The position numbers were made by a program, and so were the translations under genes. This document shows, piece after piece, positions 10,356 to 21,946 of a DNA stretch of 64,000 nucleotides. Numbering within the stretch: position 1 is the stretch's first letter; each line of letters starts with the position of its first letter. The DNA is from Gnetum montanum (taxonomy: Eukaryota; Streptophyta; Gnetopsida; Gnetales; Gnetaceae), in contig MNCI01003975.1 of the NCBI GenBank assembly GCA_015680685.1, positions 523,795 to 587,794 of the forward strand, written 5' to 3'. The notes beneath the pieces were generated by a model, which did no database searches, was not told where the DNA came from, and worked only from the letters and a program-made list of their open reading frames with translations.

Positions 10356-11480
10356 CTATGCTCTGGTGGGATCCCCAGGTTTGTGAATGAGTAAGGCCCT
10401 GGATGGGAAGGTTTCGGAGACAATATAAGGTCCCTCCCATAGTGTCTGAAACTTTGTCAGTTGGGATACATGTGAGGGGTTCCAATACAATACCTTGTAT
10501 TCACATCGAAATGTGACCTTCCGAATCCTATGATCATGTTGTTTCTTATTATAGGCCTTGTGGGTTTCATTTGAAAATAGGGCCACTAATCGGTTCTCAT
10601 CTAGCACACTTAAATTGATTAATTGTTCACGTTGTGCTAGCGGTAGGTCAAGACTGAGGTCACTGGCTATGGATAGTATCCAGAGTTCTACTTGGATTAG
10701 AAGTGTTGGCAACTTTCCATACACTAACTCATAGGGAGAGTACCCTATAGGAAATTTCCAAGTGTAGCGATAGGCCCATAGGGCATCATTGAGCTTGGTA
10801 CTCCAATCCCTCTTGTATTTGCTAATCGTTTGGGTAAGGATCTTGGTGATCTCCCTATTGGTGACTTCAGCTTGCCCATTGGCTTAGGGGTGATAGGGTG
10901 TTGTAAATTTATGTGTTACCCCTAAGCATTGCATGAGTTTTCGAAAAGTGACACCCATGAAGTGAGTCCCATTGTCAGAAATGAGTGCGCGTGGCACTCC
11001 AATCTTGGTAACGATTTGTTGTTGGATAAATCGTACAACAGTGTTGGAAGAACAGTCGACGACGGTTGCCGCTTCTACCCACTTTGTACAGTAGTCAACA
11101 GCCACGATGATGTATGCCTTTCCATTTAACAAGGGGGTGATGGGCCCCATGAAGTTGATACCCCAGATGTTGAAGGGCTCTAGTTACTGGATCCACTGTT
11201 GAGGTTCCTCCAACCATGCCATCATCCCACCATCTCTTTGGCATTGTTCGCAGGAGCGAGCAAACCATTGTGCATCCCTGAAAAGTGTAGGCCAGTAATA
11301 CCCTGCAAGCAGGATTTTAATGGCCGTTCAGCGTCCAACATAGTGGCCCCCACAAGGGCCCTCGTGAGTATCTTGGAGGACACGTAGTGTATCATCATCA
11401 GGGACACACCATCGAACCAAGCTATCTGCGCATACCTTGTAGAGGTGGCCATTGATTTGCATGAAATGCTTGGCCTTATG
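10356..11480 (-). pseudogene. ATH-2 integrase
   Basis: Integrase domain of the pol polyprotein. The N-terminal zinc-binding region is near 11240-11400, with HEGPCGGHY and SCEQC. The catalytic core at 10884-11150 shows VDYCTKW (first Asp) and ISDNGTHF (second Asp), followed across a stop by ANGQAEVTNREI holding the catalytic Glu, so the D-D-E triad is still legible. The C-terminal part at 10356-10724 is open for 122 codons and ends after FQTLWEGPYIV. At least one stop, in the P-Y-H-P region, separates core from C-terminus. The frame differs from RT, implying an indel at the RNase H/integrase join. Confidence 0.88.
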
Positions 11481-12130
11481 GAGAAACTGCTGTTTCTATT
11501 GATGGTCCATTCCTTTGGCAGCTCCTGGGTTGTAAGGTAGGTGAGGATGTGGTTGAACCAAGGGGATTCCTTGGGTGCTTGAGGATCAAAGGTGCTTGTG
11601 AAGAGGAGTTCATCTGGAAACTGGTCGGATAAGGGCTCCTCCTCTTCTACGTCATCCCATTGTAACTAAGACAAGTGGTCAGCAACCACATTCTTGGTCC
11701 CCTTTCGATCTACCATGGTAAGATCAAAGTCCTGAAGAATCACCAGCCACCGGATTATGCGGGGGCTCACCGTTGGTTTGTTCATCAAGAATTGGATAGC
11801 ACTATGGTCCGTGTGCACAAACACCTCGTATCTGAGCACATAGTGTCAAAATTTATCCAAGGCGAACAACATTGCCATCAACTCCTTCTCGGTGGTGGTA
11901 TAGTTTAGTTGAGCACCCACAATGCTACAGCTTGCATAGTGGATATAATACAGACGTTTTTGATCATCACACTGTGTAAGCATGGCTCCCAAGGCGTAGT
12001 TGGAGGCATCCATCATAATGTGAGAAGGTTTGGACCAATCAGGTGCCTGTAGAACCGGAACTTCTACGAGTTTCTGTTTCAGCTCTTGGAATGCAGACTC
12101 GCATTCCTTGGTCCAGATGAATGGAGCATC
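11480..12130 (-). pseudogene. ATH-2 RNase H
   Basis: Shows TTTEKELMAMLFALDKF, then HTDHSAIQFL and NKPTVSPRIIRWL, then KNVVADHLSQL, the standard order of a Ty3/gypsy RNase H with the HTDH Asp kept. An in-frame stop follows DKF. It lies between RT and integrase as in all gypsy-type pol genes. Confidence 0.85.
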
Positions 12131-13108
12131 CTATTTTGTAAGTTCTACCAATGGCCGGGTAATCTTTGAGAAGTGCTCAATGAAATGCTGGTAGTAACCA
12201 GTGTGTCCAAGGAATGATTGAACATCTTTGATAGTACTTGGTTGGCAGGTGATTCCTTGGATGACCCTCATCTTTTCAGGGTCTACATTGATCCTTGTTG
12301 ATGAGATGCGATGCCCTAGCATAATGCCCTCTTGGACCATCAAATGGCTCTTTTGCCAATTGAGCCGCAGATTGGTGTCTACACGCCTCTTTAGAACTTG
12401 CTCTAGATGGTCCAAGGCTTACTCGAACGTGGCCCCATAGGTGGAGAAGTCGTCCATGAAGACTTCTACACCATTGCCAATTTGTTGCTGGAAGATGCTT
12501 AGGACAAGGCGTTGGAATGTCGCAGGTGCATTGCACAGGCCAAAGGGCATCTTCTTATATGTAAAAGTTCCCCATGGACTTGAGAACATTATTTTGGCCT
12601 GGTCCTCTCGTGCTATTTGGATTTGGTTATAACCACTATAACCATCCAAAAAACTGTAGTATCGGTGTCCTACGATGGTGTCCAACACCTGGTCTACAAA
12701 TGGGAGTGGGAAGTGGTCCTTGAAGGTCACCATATTAAGTAATTGGAAATCAATACAGACCCTCCACTTGCCAACTTTCTTGGGCACAATAATGAGTGGG
12801 CTAACCCATTCGCTATTGGCAACAAAATAGATGAATCCTGCCTTAAGAAATTGTTCGATTTCATCTTTTATGATTTGCTTCAATTTGGGATTCAACCGTC
12901 TTTGTGGTTGTCGTCGTGGCTTCATGGAAGGCTCAAGGTAGATCCAATGTTGGTAGATGCTGGGATCAACTTTGGTCAACTCAGGATATGACCATGCGAA
13001 TGCAGCAACCCATTTGTTTACCATCTCTAGTAATTTCTTTTTCTGTTCAGGAGCAAGGGCGGCATTGATAATTACTGGCTCATCATTTTGCAAGAATGCA
13101 TATTCCAA
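12131..13108 (-). pseudogene. ATH-2 reverse transcriptase (core open)
   Basis: Copies element RNA into DNA. An uninterrupted 229-codon stretch (13108-12419) covers the linker and RT core: LTKVDPSIYQHWI, RRLNPKLK, KWRVCIDFQLLN, DGYSGYNQIQIA, PFGLCNAPATFQR and the catalytic F-M-D-D-F-S. After one stop the thumb continues in the same frame (12415-12131) with SFLGHTGYYQHFI. The Cys in GLCNAP and the F-M-D-D-F-S box point to Athila rather than Tekay, CRM or Tat. This is the best-preserved enzyme domain in the window, but neighbouring stops make the polyprotein nonfunctional. Confidence 0.93.
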
Positions 13109-14014
13109 GTGAGCCGGTAAAGACTTTAGCTCCAGGTGCTCTTGTTTGAAGCTCTCAGGGATTTGTAGCGTTCCCTAGTCATCTTGGTCATCAACAGTGG
13201 AGATCTGTTGATGAACCACTTCCATCTCATCCATGCTTTCAACATAGGCTTTCACTAGCCCCTTAGATGGTTCCATGCACAATGTGCTGCTAGTAGGATC
13301 AGCTGTTAGCCACTGGGTGCCCTCTTGGTTAGTGGCTGCTACGTATAGGCACTGTTGAATAGGTGATTCCTCTATACACCAACTGCATGCTTGAATGAAT
13401 ATCTGCTTAGCGGACCATAACTGCTGCACACAATTTCACCCTGAGTCACTGTACGCGATGCATGGAACTCTTTTCTTCTCAATCTTCTTGAAAGGATTTT
13501 CCTTTGAAATTTCCAGCGATAGATCTCAGAGTCCTAGTCGTGCATCCACTGTGCTTAGCCAGGCTCTTCCCATGATGATTGGGAAGTTTTCCTTATAGTT
13601 CTCTACACGGATGACCAGGAAATTAGCAGGATAGGATCACCCACAAACGGTGGTCACAATGTCCTCCACCAAACCCGAGGGAATGGTGATGGACTGGTCT
13701 GCTAGCTCGAGCCAGATGTTGCTCTTCTTTAGCGAGGGCAAGTTCCAGTTCTTGTACATATCGTGAAAGATCAAATTGATCCTTGACCTCGAGTCCAGAA
13801 GAGCTTTGCACGGCTCGTTACTTGCCACCTGAAGATAGATGAGGGGGCTTCCCAGATCTGTTAACTCCTGGGGAAGAGAACCTGATTTGATCCAGTCAGT
13901 CACGACATGTGTGAGCATGACCGTTTGGACATTGGAGTGCGGTGGAGCAGAGGATTGCTTGGGCGGTATGATGGTACAGGCGTTGGTAGGTTCGGAGGCA
14001 CTGGCCACAGGCAT
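13109..14014 (-). pseudogene. ATH-2 protease and protease-RT linker
   Basis: Aspartic protease that would cut the polyprotein. The frame 14014-13637 carries VLTHVVTDWIK-like and ALLDSRSRINLIF segments. The active-site triplet D-S-G reads D-S-R, a likely inactivating change. The linker (13429-13175) holds ATNQEGTQWLTADP, also present in ATH-1 at about 17820-17860 and as QEDT.WL in ATH-3 and ATH-4. The frame matches gag and RT, with stops near 13635 and 13174. Confidence 0.82.
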
Positions 14015-16411
14015 AGGTGAAGGTGTGTTTAGATTGTTGGGCCAGAAAAAAGGACGTTTGCGTGGCTTGGGTTCTAGTCCACTTGGCCAAGGTGTCGGTT
14101 GTAAGTTAACAACCCTTGTAGCGTTTCGTTGCTGTGGCTATGGTGGTATTTCTCCCTGCATTGATGGAGAAGGTGGCAACTGAGTGGGATGGTGTGGAGG
14201 AGTGGCAGAAGAAGGTGATGGAGGGTAGAAAAGATGTGGGTTTGCCCCCTGGGTGATGGACATGGATGTCAAAAATATTTAGGGGGGTGGTAGTAACTAG
14301 GAAAGGCCGCATGACTAGAAGAGTCTCTTGGAGAGACTGGTTGCTGAACTTAGTACCCATAAGGATCTAACTGTTTGTAAGGGTACTACTACCTTGGATG
14401 TGGCATCCCCCATGCTTGTGGTTGCTATCACTATTGGAAGTATTCATATGGTTTCGGGGGCATTCCACTTGGATAATATCCTTGCTGCTACTGGTGGAAT
14501 TGCCTGGAATTGCCTTGTGGATAAGGCAACCTTCGGGGTGTCTGCCGTTGTGTCAAATGAGGGTTCAAGGCATACACCCTAGACTCTTGAAGGTGTGACA
14601 CCATAGGACAACATCCCTTAGGATGTTCATATTGGCATATGCCACATTCATTGTCCTCCTTTGTGTCAGAGTCTGCAACCTACTCTGCTATAGCAACTTT
14701 TCCTTTATCCTTATGTTGGGCACATTTAGCTCCCTTTTTCCTGCATCGATTACGGTCACTACCTTGTTCTTTGGACTCTTCTGCAATTTTTAATACACTT
14801 TGGAATTTCTCATTTAAAGAGTTCCACATTTTATCCACCTTTGCCGATATTTTAGATGCAAACGTTTTGCAACGACAAAGTCTTCCAGTTTACCGCTGCT
14901 TCCAATGGTGACTCATCCTCCTCATCACAAAATCGGACCTTCCTTTTTCTGAGGGAAGGGTCCCAGTTGAATTCTTCTACACTATCCTTTTTCCTTAGTT
15001 CGCCTTCCTCCTTGGCCCCTTGCTTAATGAGGTGCTGCAACTGATGGGCCCTTAGCTTCGACAATCGTCCCTTGGCATACACGCCAAGGATCTTTCGCAT
15101 TTCAAAACGGAGCCCATTAATGATGTGGCAAAGCTATGCCCATTAAGAGTAACCATGACCAGGGCACTGATGCAATAGTGAGTAGTACCTACTCATGGTG
15201 GCATCCAAGGGTTCATGATTCCCTTGTTTCCAACCTTGGATCTGCCGTCTCAAATTTGCCACTCTAGAGTACGTTTGATATTTGTCATTAAAAATTTCAA
15301 GTAGAATACTCCATCTTCTGATTGATTCCGGCTCTAAGGACCGGTACCAACTTTCAGCTTCTTTGATGAGTGTGCGAGGGAACAGCTTTAATCATTGCCA
15401 ATCATTATCAATGTTTTACAGGGTGCAGGCATCATGGAATGCCTACAGGTGGGTCTACGGATCACAATTGTATCCCCCTTCAAATATGGGGATGTTTTTC
15501 ATATCAACATGCTTCATCCGACTATCCTTCATGTGCCTACTTGGAATGTGAACTGCCTCTACGATTTGGAGCATGCTTCGAGTAGCTAACAATGGCTCGT
15601 CCGAATCATAGTCCTATTGGGGACCATGACTTCTGTGACGATTTCGGCTACCCCTTCTTTCATGCTGGCGAGCATCATGCCATTGGTTGCGTGCTTCCTC
15701 ATGTTGTCCATTCTAAACTTGTTTATCACCGTCCTTTCACTCCTGCCTTCCCTTGTTACGCTCAGAGCCTGAGCTTGTTGAAGGCACAGGAGAGGGGGAG
15801 GAAAGAGAAGAAGGAGAGGCATCGCCACTGCTCTGGCGTCGATCTTCTCATCTACCCTGATGATGGCCTCGGTCATCCAGCCCAGCCTTACTAAGTGATC
15901 CTCCATCCCCTTGAGGATCATGATCACTTGGAGGTTTGTTCTGAATGATTGACTAGATGAATTGATACCCCAGGGGAAGTTTGGTCGAATGGGTATCATG
16001 AAAGACGGGATCCTCATCATCTTACGACCCTTGCGAGAATAAGGGGTTACTGAATTGTTTCCCCTTCTACTGTTCATATCTCTCCGCCTGTTGCTGGTCT
16101 TTTGTCCATTGAGACTCCATGGGATGATAGTCCCAGTAGTCATGGTCGTCGATGACATACTCCGCCACCTAGTCCTAGATGCCCATTCTTCCCAGATTGT
16201 GATATAGCATTGTAGGGGTTGCTTAGTCAAGCGAGAGCATGATGCTACCCTCCATGTCCTGCCATCGAGGATGCTCATCTTTATGTAGGATGAATGCAAA
16301 ATCAGGGACATATTCATTAGGATGTCTGTACACCACCCGACATTCTTGTGGCACCGGTGGTTCAAATACCTCTCTTCTATGAGAAGACATATTGGACGTT
16401 AGATGGTCCAT
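14015..16411 (-). pseudogene. ATH-2 gag
   Basis: Capsid/nucleocapsid polyprotein. ATG at 16411 gives MDHLTSNMSSHRREV; an internal Met at 16390 matches the ATH-1 and ATH-5 starts (M-S-S/M-S-P). The capsid part has NIPIFEGGYN, AFHDACTL, KLFPRTLIKEAESWYRSL, SIRRWS, NLRRQIQGWKQGNHEPLDA and CHIINGLRFEMRKILG, the retrotransposon gag signature, at about 15560-15080. A charged segment with KKDSVEEF and KVRFCDEEDESPLEA follows (15100-14852). A Cys/His knuckle (CHMC...H..GC type) lies near 14600-14650. A frameshift falls around 14100-14850, with several stops. Confidence 0.85.
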
Positions 16412-16533
16412 GTAACCGATGTACCTTACGATTTACTTAAATTCGCCTAGTGTACGAAAATATTTCTATCCTGGGTCTGTTCCAATGACTTAAATTATAA
16501 TTTCACTAAGGTCAGATGACGCATGTAAGACTG

Positions 16534-16556
16534 ACAATCCCTGACAACAGCATCAA
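16534..16556 (-). promoter_or_regulatory. ATH-2 primer binding site
   Basis: Immediately inside the 5' LTR the minus strand reads TTGATGCTGTTGTCAGGGA. Aligned with the other Athila copies (TTGGCGCAGTTGCTGGGGA in ATH-1, TTGGTGCCGTTGCCGAGGA in ATH-5) the differences are almost all C/T or G/A. The consensus TTGGCGCCGTTGCCGGGGA is the tRNA-complementary site typical of Athila-group elements. Confidence 0.8.
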
Positions 16557-17417
16557 TGATGAGCGGCTAGGTACCCCTACGCTGAACCATACGAATCACA
16601 AGCGTTCACGCGCGACTTTGTCGAAATCTACAGACTATAAGCACTTAACATACACCAGACTTTTAACCAGTGAAACCTTGGGTTAGAATGGTCGTTGTCA
16701 TCCTAATCTCACTTGTGAGGTTCTGTTTACGATGGTTAAGTGAGACTAAGGCTAATGATTTTTTTATCTTTTTAATTATCTTTTCGGTGGCTAATTGAGG
16801 TATAGAAAGTAAGGAATAAACTATTATCTAATCTCTAATTATCCTAGCTTATATTCTAACCATTCCTAGCATAAGTATCCAATCCCATCTTCCAAGCATG
16901 TTTTGAGCATCTCCTAACACTTTTGGGTTACCAGCTGTTAAGCATCATTGGGCTTACCAAGTGTTTGGGTTATGCTTGAGATGGTCGTACTTATGGCCTT
17001 AACGAACTATGAATGAACAATAGTGACTGAAATTATAATAACAAAAACTTAAGTAATTAACAAGTAACTAATAAAGCATAAACATATTAAACTATTAAAT
17101 GCATAAAATAACTAAGTCCCAATGCTACAAGGAATTCTTGAATAGTTCGTCTTTATTGCCATCAACGCTCAAATAAAGAGCTGATCACTTTTCTTACACT
17201 TGCTGCGGGCACTTGAAAAATATTCTATCTCCTACGAGAACAAACTACAAGAGCTTCACTACAACTACTCAAAAAGATGCCTAAATGAGGTGGAAGACCC
17301 TCTTATTTATAGGTCGAGAAAGGTGGCTACGTAAACAGGGCCACGTTGATGGGCCCGTGTCGATGCGGCTGCATATACGTGGCCCAGTTTACGCATTGAC
17401 TTTATGACACTTCATCA
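16557..17417 (-). repeat. ATH-2 5' LTR
   Basis: 861 bp, TGATGAGCGG... to ...CTTCATCA, the partner of 4168-5065. Same TATA box, AATAAAG signal and most of the U3. About one and a half of the U3 14-bp units are missing relative to the 3' LTR, as is the segment matching 4778-4805. Confidence 0.95.
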
Positions 17418-17422
17418 GTCGT
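17418..17422. repeat. Target-site duplication of ATH-2, right copy (GTCGT)
   Basis: Identical to 4163-4167. Removing ATH-2 plus one copy rejoins the ATH-1 RT reading 'ggttcagtcgt' to 'ctttgtagttgtc', collinear with the uninterrupted ATH-2 RT. Confidence 0.95.
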
Positions 17423-18592
17423 CTTTGTAGTTGTCATTGAGGCTTCATAGAGGGGTCAATGTAAATTCTATGTTAGTATATCCTAGGATCTATCTTGGTT
17501 AATTCGGGATATGACCAAATTTTGACCATTTGTTAACCATCTTTAGCAGTCTTTCTTTTTGTTGAGAAGCAAGCTTAGCATTAATGATTACCTGTTTTCC
17601 ATTCTTGAGAAATGCATATTCCATATCGGTGGGTAACAATTTTAATTCAAGGGGATCCTGCTTAAACTTGTCAGGGATTCGAACTTCCCCTAGTTGATAT
17701 TTTCGATGTTAGTACTTAGAAGTTGGTGATGGATTTGCTCTAATGCATCTATGCTATCGATATAGGCACAAGTCAAGCTCTCAGTTGTTTCCATGCATAA
17801 AGTTGAATTGCTCTCTAGGTTAGTTGTTAGCCACTGGGTGCCTTCCTGTTATGTGGCTGTTGCGTACAGACATCTTTGTATGTTATTTACTTGTACACAC
17901 TGGTTGCATGTAGGCAATGTTAAGCATTGTAGAAACCAGGACTTTTGCATGCAGTTGCACCCTGTGTCACTGTATGCGATGCATGGAACTTTCTTCTTCT
18001 TGATCCTTCCAAATGCATTTTCTTTTGATATCTCTAGGGAAAGATCATGTATTCCTAGGCAGGCATCAGTTGTACTTAGCCATGCTTTTCCCATTATGAT
18101 TGGGAAGTCCCCCTTGTAGTGGTTAACTTGGATCACTAGGAAATTGGTTGGATACAACTAGCCACAAATAATGGTGACAATGTTCTCCACTAGTCCTAGT
18201 GGAATAGTGATGAACTGGTTAGCCAACTCTAAACGAATGTTACTCTTCTTTAGTGGAGGTAGGTTCTAGGCTTTATACATTTCCTAGGAGATCAAATTAA
18301 CTCTAGAACCTAAATTCAAAATAGCTTTGAAAGGTTCATTTCCAATGATTTGCAAATAAATAAGAGGAATTCCAGGATCAGAGAGTTTCCTAAGAAGATG
18401 GCTAGCTTTAATCCAATTAGTGATGGTGTGGGTTAACATGACAATGTGCATTGAGTGTGGTTTTTGATTTGAAGGAAGCTTTGAAGATTCAAATAATGAT
18501 GAGGCGTTTGGATAATTAGCCGTTTGTAGTTGTAAGAACTTGGTTGGACCGTTGGTTATAGAAAAAGATATCTTCTTTGATTGGTTGTTCAA
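17423..18592 (-). pseudogene. ATH-1 protease, linker and RT N-terminus
   Basis: Continuation of ATH-1 pol right of the nested element. The protease (18592-18160) shows KAILNLGSRVNLIS where the usual active site is LLDSGS, so D-S-G has become N-L-G. The linker (18157-17849) is open for 102 codons and has PIIMGKAWL, KKKKVPCIAYSDTG and a Cys-rich stretch before QEGTQWL. The RT N-terminal codons end at 17423. Same frame for protease and linker, with a stop between. Confidence 0.85.
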
Positions 18593-20970
18593 ACCAACAG
18601 TAGGTTGAAGATTGATAGCCTTTGTAGTGTTATGTTGCTACGGCTGGGCAGGAAGCTCGCCCTACATAGTTGGAGTAGGTGGTAATGGAGCTGAGGGTGG
18701 AAGAGATGCAGATAGATGAGAAGGATAGTATGTATGTGGGGCATCACTCCTAGAAGAAGAAGTTCTATAATACTTGGGGGTCTAATAGTGAGGCTGAAGA
18801 ACGACGTGACTAGTAGAGTCACATGGAGAGATTGGCTGCTGAACGTAATCCCTGTATGGGTCAGGTTGATGGTAAGGGTACTATTGATGTGATAGTGGCA
18901 TTCGCCATGATTGTGGGTGTTTCCACTATTGATACTGTTCATTTGGTTATGGTGGAGCTCCACTCAGATAATATGTCAAGGATTGGTGGAATTGCCTTGG
19001 GTTACCTTAAGGATAAGGTAACCTTCTGGGTGTTTGTTGTTTGTTTAACTGTGGGTTTAGTGCATACACCCCGGACTCTTGCAGATGTGAAACTACTGGG
19101 CAACATCCTTTAGGATGGTCATATTGGCATATCTCACATCTGCCATCATTGTCTATGTCCTAATCCACAACCTCTTCAATGACGGAAAACTTGCCCTTAC
19201 CCTTGTTATGTGCATACTCAACTTCTTTCTTTTTTCTTCTCTCTCGATCACTACTTTGTTCTCTAGACTCCTCTACTATTTTAAGGATAGTTTGAAATTT
19301 TTTGTCTAGGGAGTTCCACATTTAATCCATCTTTGATGATACTTCTGACGAAAATTTTTGAATGGACAAAGTCTTTCTATTCATCATCTTTTCAAGTCGT
19401 GACTCTTCTTCATCTTCACAAAATCTAGTTTCCTTCTTTTAGAGGGAAATATCTCTATTGTACTCCTTTGCACTTTCTCTTTTCCTCAACTTGCCTTCCT
19501 CCTTGGCAACTTGCTCCAACAATCTTTGTATTTGATGGGCTTTGAGCTTAGATAGACTTTCTTGGGCATAGGTCCCAAGGGTTCTTTACGTTTTGTACCT
19601 AAGCCCATCTACCAGATGGCATAGTTCTTTTGCGAGTAACCATGGCTAGGGAAATGATGTAATAATGAATAATATTGGCCCATGGCAGCATCCAAGGGTT
19701 CGTGTCCTTCTTATTTCCATCCTTGGATTTGCTTACGCAAGTTGGACACTTAGGAGTATGTTTGATACTTATCATTAAATAGCTTCAACATGGTACTCTA
19801 TTGATGAATGGATTTCGATTCTAAGGACCAATACTAGCTTTCTGCTTCCTTGATTAGTGTCTATGGAAACAACTTTAGCTTTTGCTTCTCATTTACTATA
19901 TTCTTCAAGGAACATGTGTCGTGGAATTCTTGTAAATGGTTTTGAGGAACAACATTGTATCCCCCTTCAAATTGTGGGATGTTATTCATGTCTAATCTTT
20001 TGATCCTACTATCTTTTTGATGCCTTGTTGGGATCCTAACAGCCTCTATTATATTTAACATACTTTGGGTGGCAAGTAGGAGTTCATCATGATCATGTTG
20101 CCTATGGTGTCTATGATGCCTATGCTATTCCCTACTCTCCCTTCTTTCATGATGTGTATCCTTGGAATGCCCTCACCCCCTTTCTCTACTATTTTGTCGA
20201 TGATTTTTATTTTGCCTACCATTTTCCTCATGGTCTTGCCCTTTGCGATTATGTTTAGATCCCAAAGAAGAGGAGGAAGGAGATGATGAAGGTGAAGAGG
20301 AAGGAGGATTGACACCATGATGATACTTGTCACCTTCTCTTTGGTGCTTGTGACCTCAGTCACGATTACAATTGGAATATCCATCATTGTCATGCATTCG
20401 TGTTTCTTTTCCAGACCCTTTGTGTTTTTTGGTACCAGAACTTGGGTTATGAATAGTTGAGTGAAGATTTTGATACCCAACTCCTCGACCGAAGTCAAAG
20501 AGAGGAACATCATTTTGTGGAAAACCTCCCAAGATAGGTTCACCATCGTCATTTTCCCTTAGGACATACGGGACATCCTGAGACCACTTCCTCTTCATGG
20601 ATTCGTAATGTCTCTCCTGTTGTAGATCCCTCTAGCATTGTGCCTTCATGGGTCGATACTTTCTTAAGTCTTGTTCATGCACAACGTACTTTGATTGTAA
20701 GTGCTGCATACCATTTCGTATGAGAGCATGAAGAAGCATGCTCAGGATTGAGTGATTAGGAGGTAGCACTATGTTACCTTCTAAATCATGCCATCACAGT
20801 TGTTCATCCTAGTGGAGGATAAAGGTAAAGTCTAGTACATGCTCATCAAGATGAGCATATACCATGCAAAACTGTTGGGGCACTAGTGGATCATCATGTG
20901 CACCCCGCCTCCGATTGTTCATGGTATTGGACCTAGTCGACAAAGCACTCTCATAAGAAGAAGAAGACAT
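18593..20970 (-). pseudogene. ATH-1 gag
   Basis: Start ATG at 20970 gives M-S-S-S-S-Y-E-S-A, matching the ATH-5 start M-S-P-S-S-Y-E-S-A. The segments at 20598-20356 (KWSQDVPYVL, GGFPQNDVPL, HSTIHNP) and 20061-19861 (RLDMNNIPQFEGGYN) are in the same frame. The capsid signature and a Cys/His knuckle (about 19090-19140) follow with stops and at least one frameshift. The C-terminal part (18963-18589) is a separate frame. KWSQDVPYVL is shared with ATH-5 but not ATH-2, so ATH-1 and ATH-5 are sister subfamilies. Confidence 0.83.
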
Positions 20971-21085
20971 GATTTATTACTCAGTGTGTAGTACTCTTTT
21001 TCGGTGATTGTGGGATAGTTAACTTTAAGGATTCATTCTAATGATGGAAGGATTTCCTACATTCTAATCAGTGCACAAAGAACAA

Positions 21086-21106
21086 AATCCCCAGCAACTG
21101 CGCCAA
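21086..21106 (-). promoter_or_regulatory. ATH-1 primer binding site
   Basis: Minus strand TTGGCGCAGTTGCTGGGGAT directly beside the LTR end. Closest of all copies to the Athila consensus site. Confidence 0.85.
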
Positions 21107-21946
21107 TGATGAGCAGTAAGGTACCCCTACGCCCAACCATACGAATATGAGCGTTCACATGTGATCTAGTCGAACTCCGAGGATTAAGTGCTTATGCACC
21201 TACGTAGAACAAGGATGAGTTATGCAATCGTTGTCTTCCCAAGCTTGCTTGTAAGGCACAATTGTATGGTTAAGTAAACTTGAGGTATATGATTTTTATG
21301 TTTTTTTATATTTTCTATCTTGGTCTCCTAAGTGTGTGCAGTGAAAATATTTAATTAACTAATGGGTTTTTGGAAGTCTAATGTGAATCAATTCTTAACA
21401 CTAGCATCTATTCCCACTCTCCAGACACATCTTGAACTAGTATAACACTACTGGGATTACCAAACGCTATTTGTTATTGGGTTACCAAGTGTTCCACGTA
21501 TGCTTGAAGTGGTCGTGCTGAGTGTGCTAATTCATTGGTAATTGATAATTAATAATTCCATGGAAATAACATTAATTAACTACTGAAAGCATAAAATAAC
21601 AGTAAATTACATTAAATGTAATAATTAAGCTTTGCTGAATGTTGCAAGGTTTATCACAAAGTTCGTCTTTATTTCCAGACACAAGGTGTGCTCAAGTACA
21701 CAATGCTTGAATAAAGATCTGTTTGCTCTATGACTCCTACTATGGGCACTTAGAAATAATTCTAACTTTGGAATGGAAAAACTACAAGAGTTTGGCTAAA
21801 GGATTGAAAAATTACTCCCCTAGACCAAGTGCCCCTATCTCTTATTTATAGCCAATGAGACAAGCTCTGACATCGTGTGTCCGATGTCGCTTGGCCCATC
21901 CGATATCGCATATCCGATATCGAGTCACTTATTTGGTGACTCATCA
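21107..21946 (-). repeat. ATH-1 5' LTR
   Basis: 840 bp, TGATGAGCAG... to ...GACTCATCA. Minus-strand TATAAATAAG box near 21842-21853, AATAAAGACGAAC polyadenylation-type signal near 21662-21675, and GATATC/GACATC palindromes at 21868, 21882, 21901 and 21915 (14 bp apart within each pair). Confidence 0.9.

Larger units (their letters stand above)
4168..17417 (-). mobile_element. ATH-2: near-complete Athila-lineage element nested in ATH-1
   Basis: A 13,250-bp minus-strand element bounded by LTRs at 4168-5065 and 16557-17417 and a perfect GTCGT duplication. Order right to left: 5' LTR, primer site, gag (16411 to about 14100), protease (about 14014-13637), RT, RNase H, integrase (to 10356), spacer with a promoter-like block, accessory frame (8177-5316), purine tract, 3' LTR. 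gag, protease and RT mostly share one frame and integrase is in another. The RT core is uninterrupted. It is visibly richer in GC than the sequence around it, which fits a younger insertion that has lost fewer methylated cytosines. Confidence 0.95.
1..21946 (-). mobile_element. ATH-1: outer Athila-lineage Ty3/gypsy element, left end outside the window
   Basis: Minus-strand LTR retrotransposon. The right LTR (21107-21946) is complete; the left LTR is visible only as 1-409. Reading right to left the order is LTR, primer site, gag, protease, RT, RNase H, integrase, 3' UTR, LTR. The RT is split by ATH-2 at 4163-17422. Compared with ATH-2 there is no long accessory frame between integrase and the 3' LTR: the interval is only about 1.1 kb. 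Athila assignment comes from the RT motif FGLCNAPATFQ. Stops and frameshifts occur throughout and a catalytic Asp is lost, so the element is dead. Flanking duplication cannot be checked because the left end is missing. Confidence 0.9.

Noticed and set aside
15586-16365. 259-codon open frame on the minus strand
   Set aside because: It overlaps the ATH-2 gag on the same strand but in another frame. The gag frame carries the conserved capsid motifs; this one has none.
20055-20552. 165-codon minus-strand frame rich in Met/Ile
   Set aside because: Alternative frame of ATH-1 gag; the neighbouring frame (20598-20356 and 20061-19861) holds the residues shared with ATH-5.
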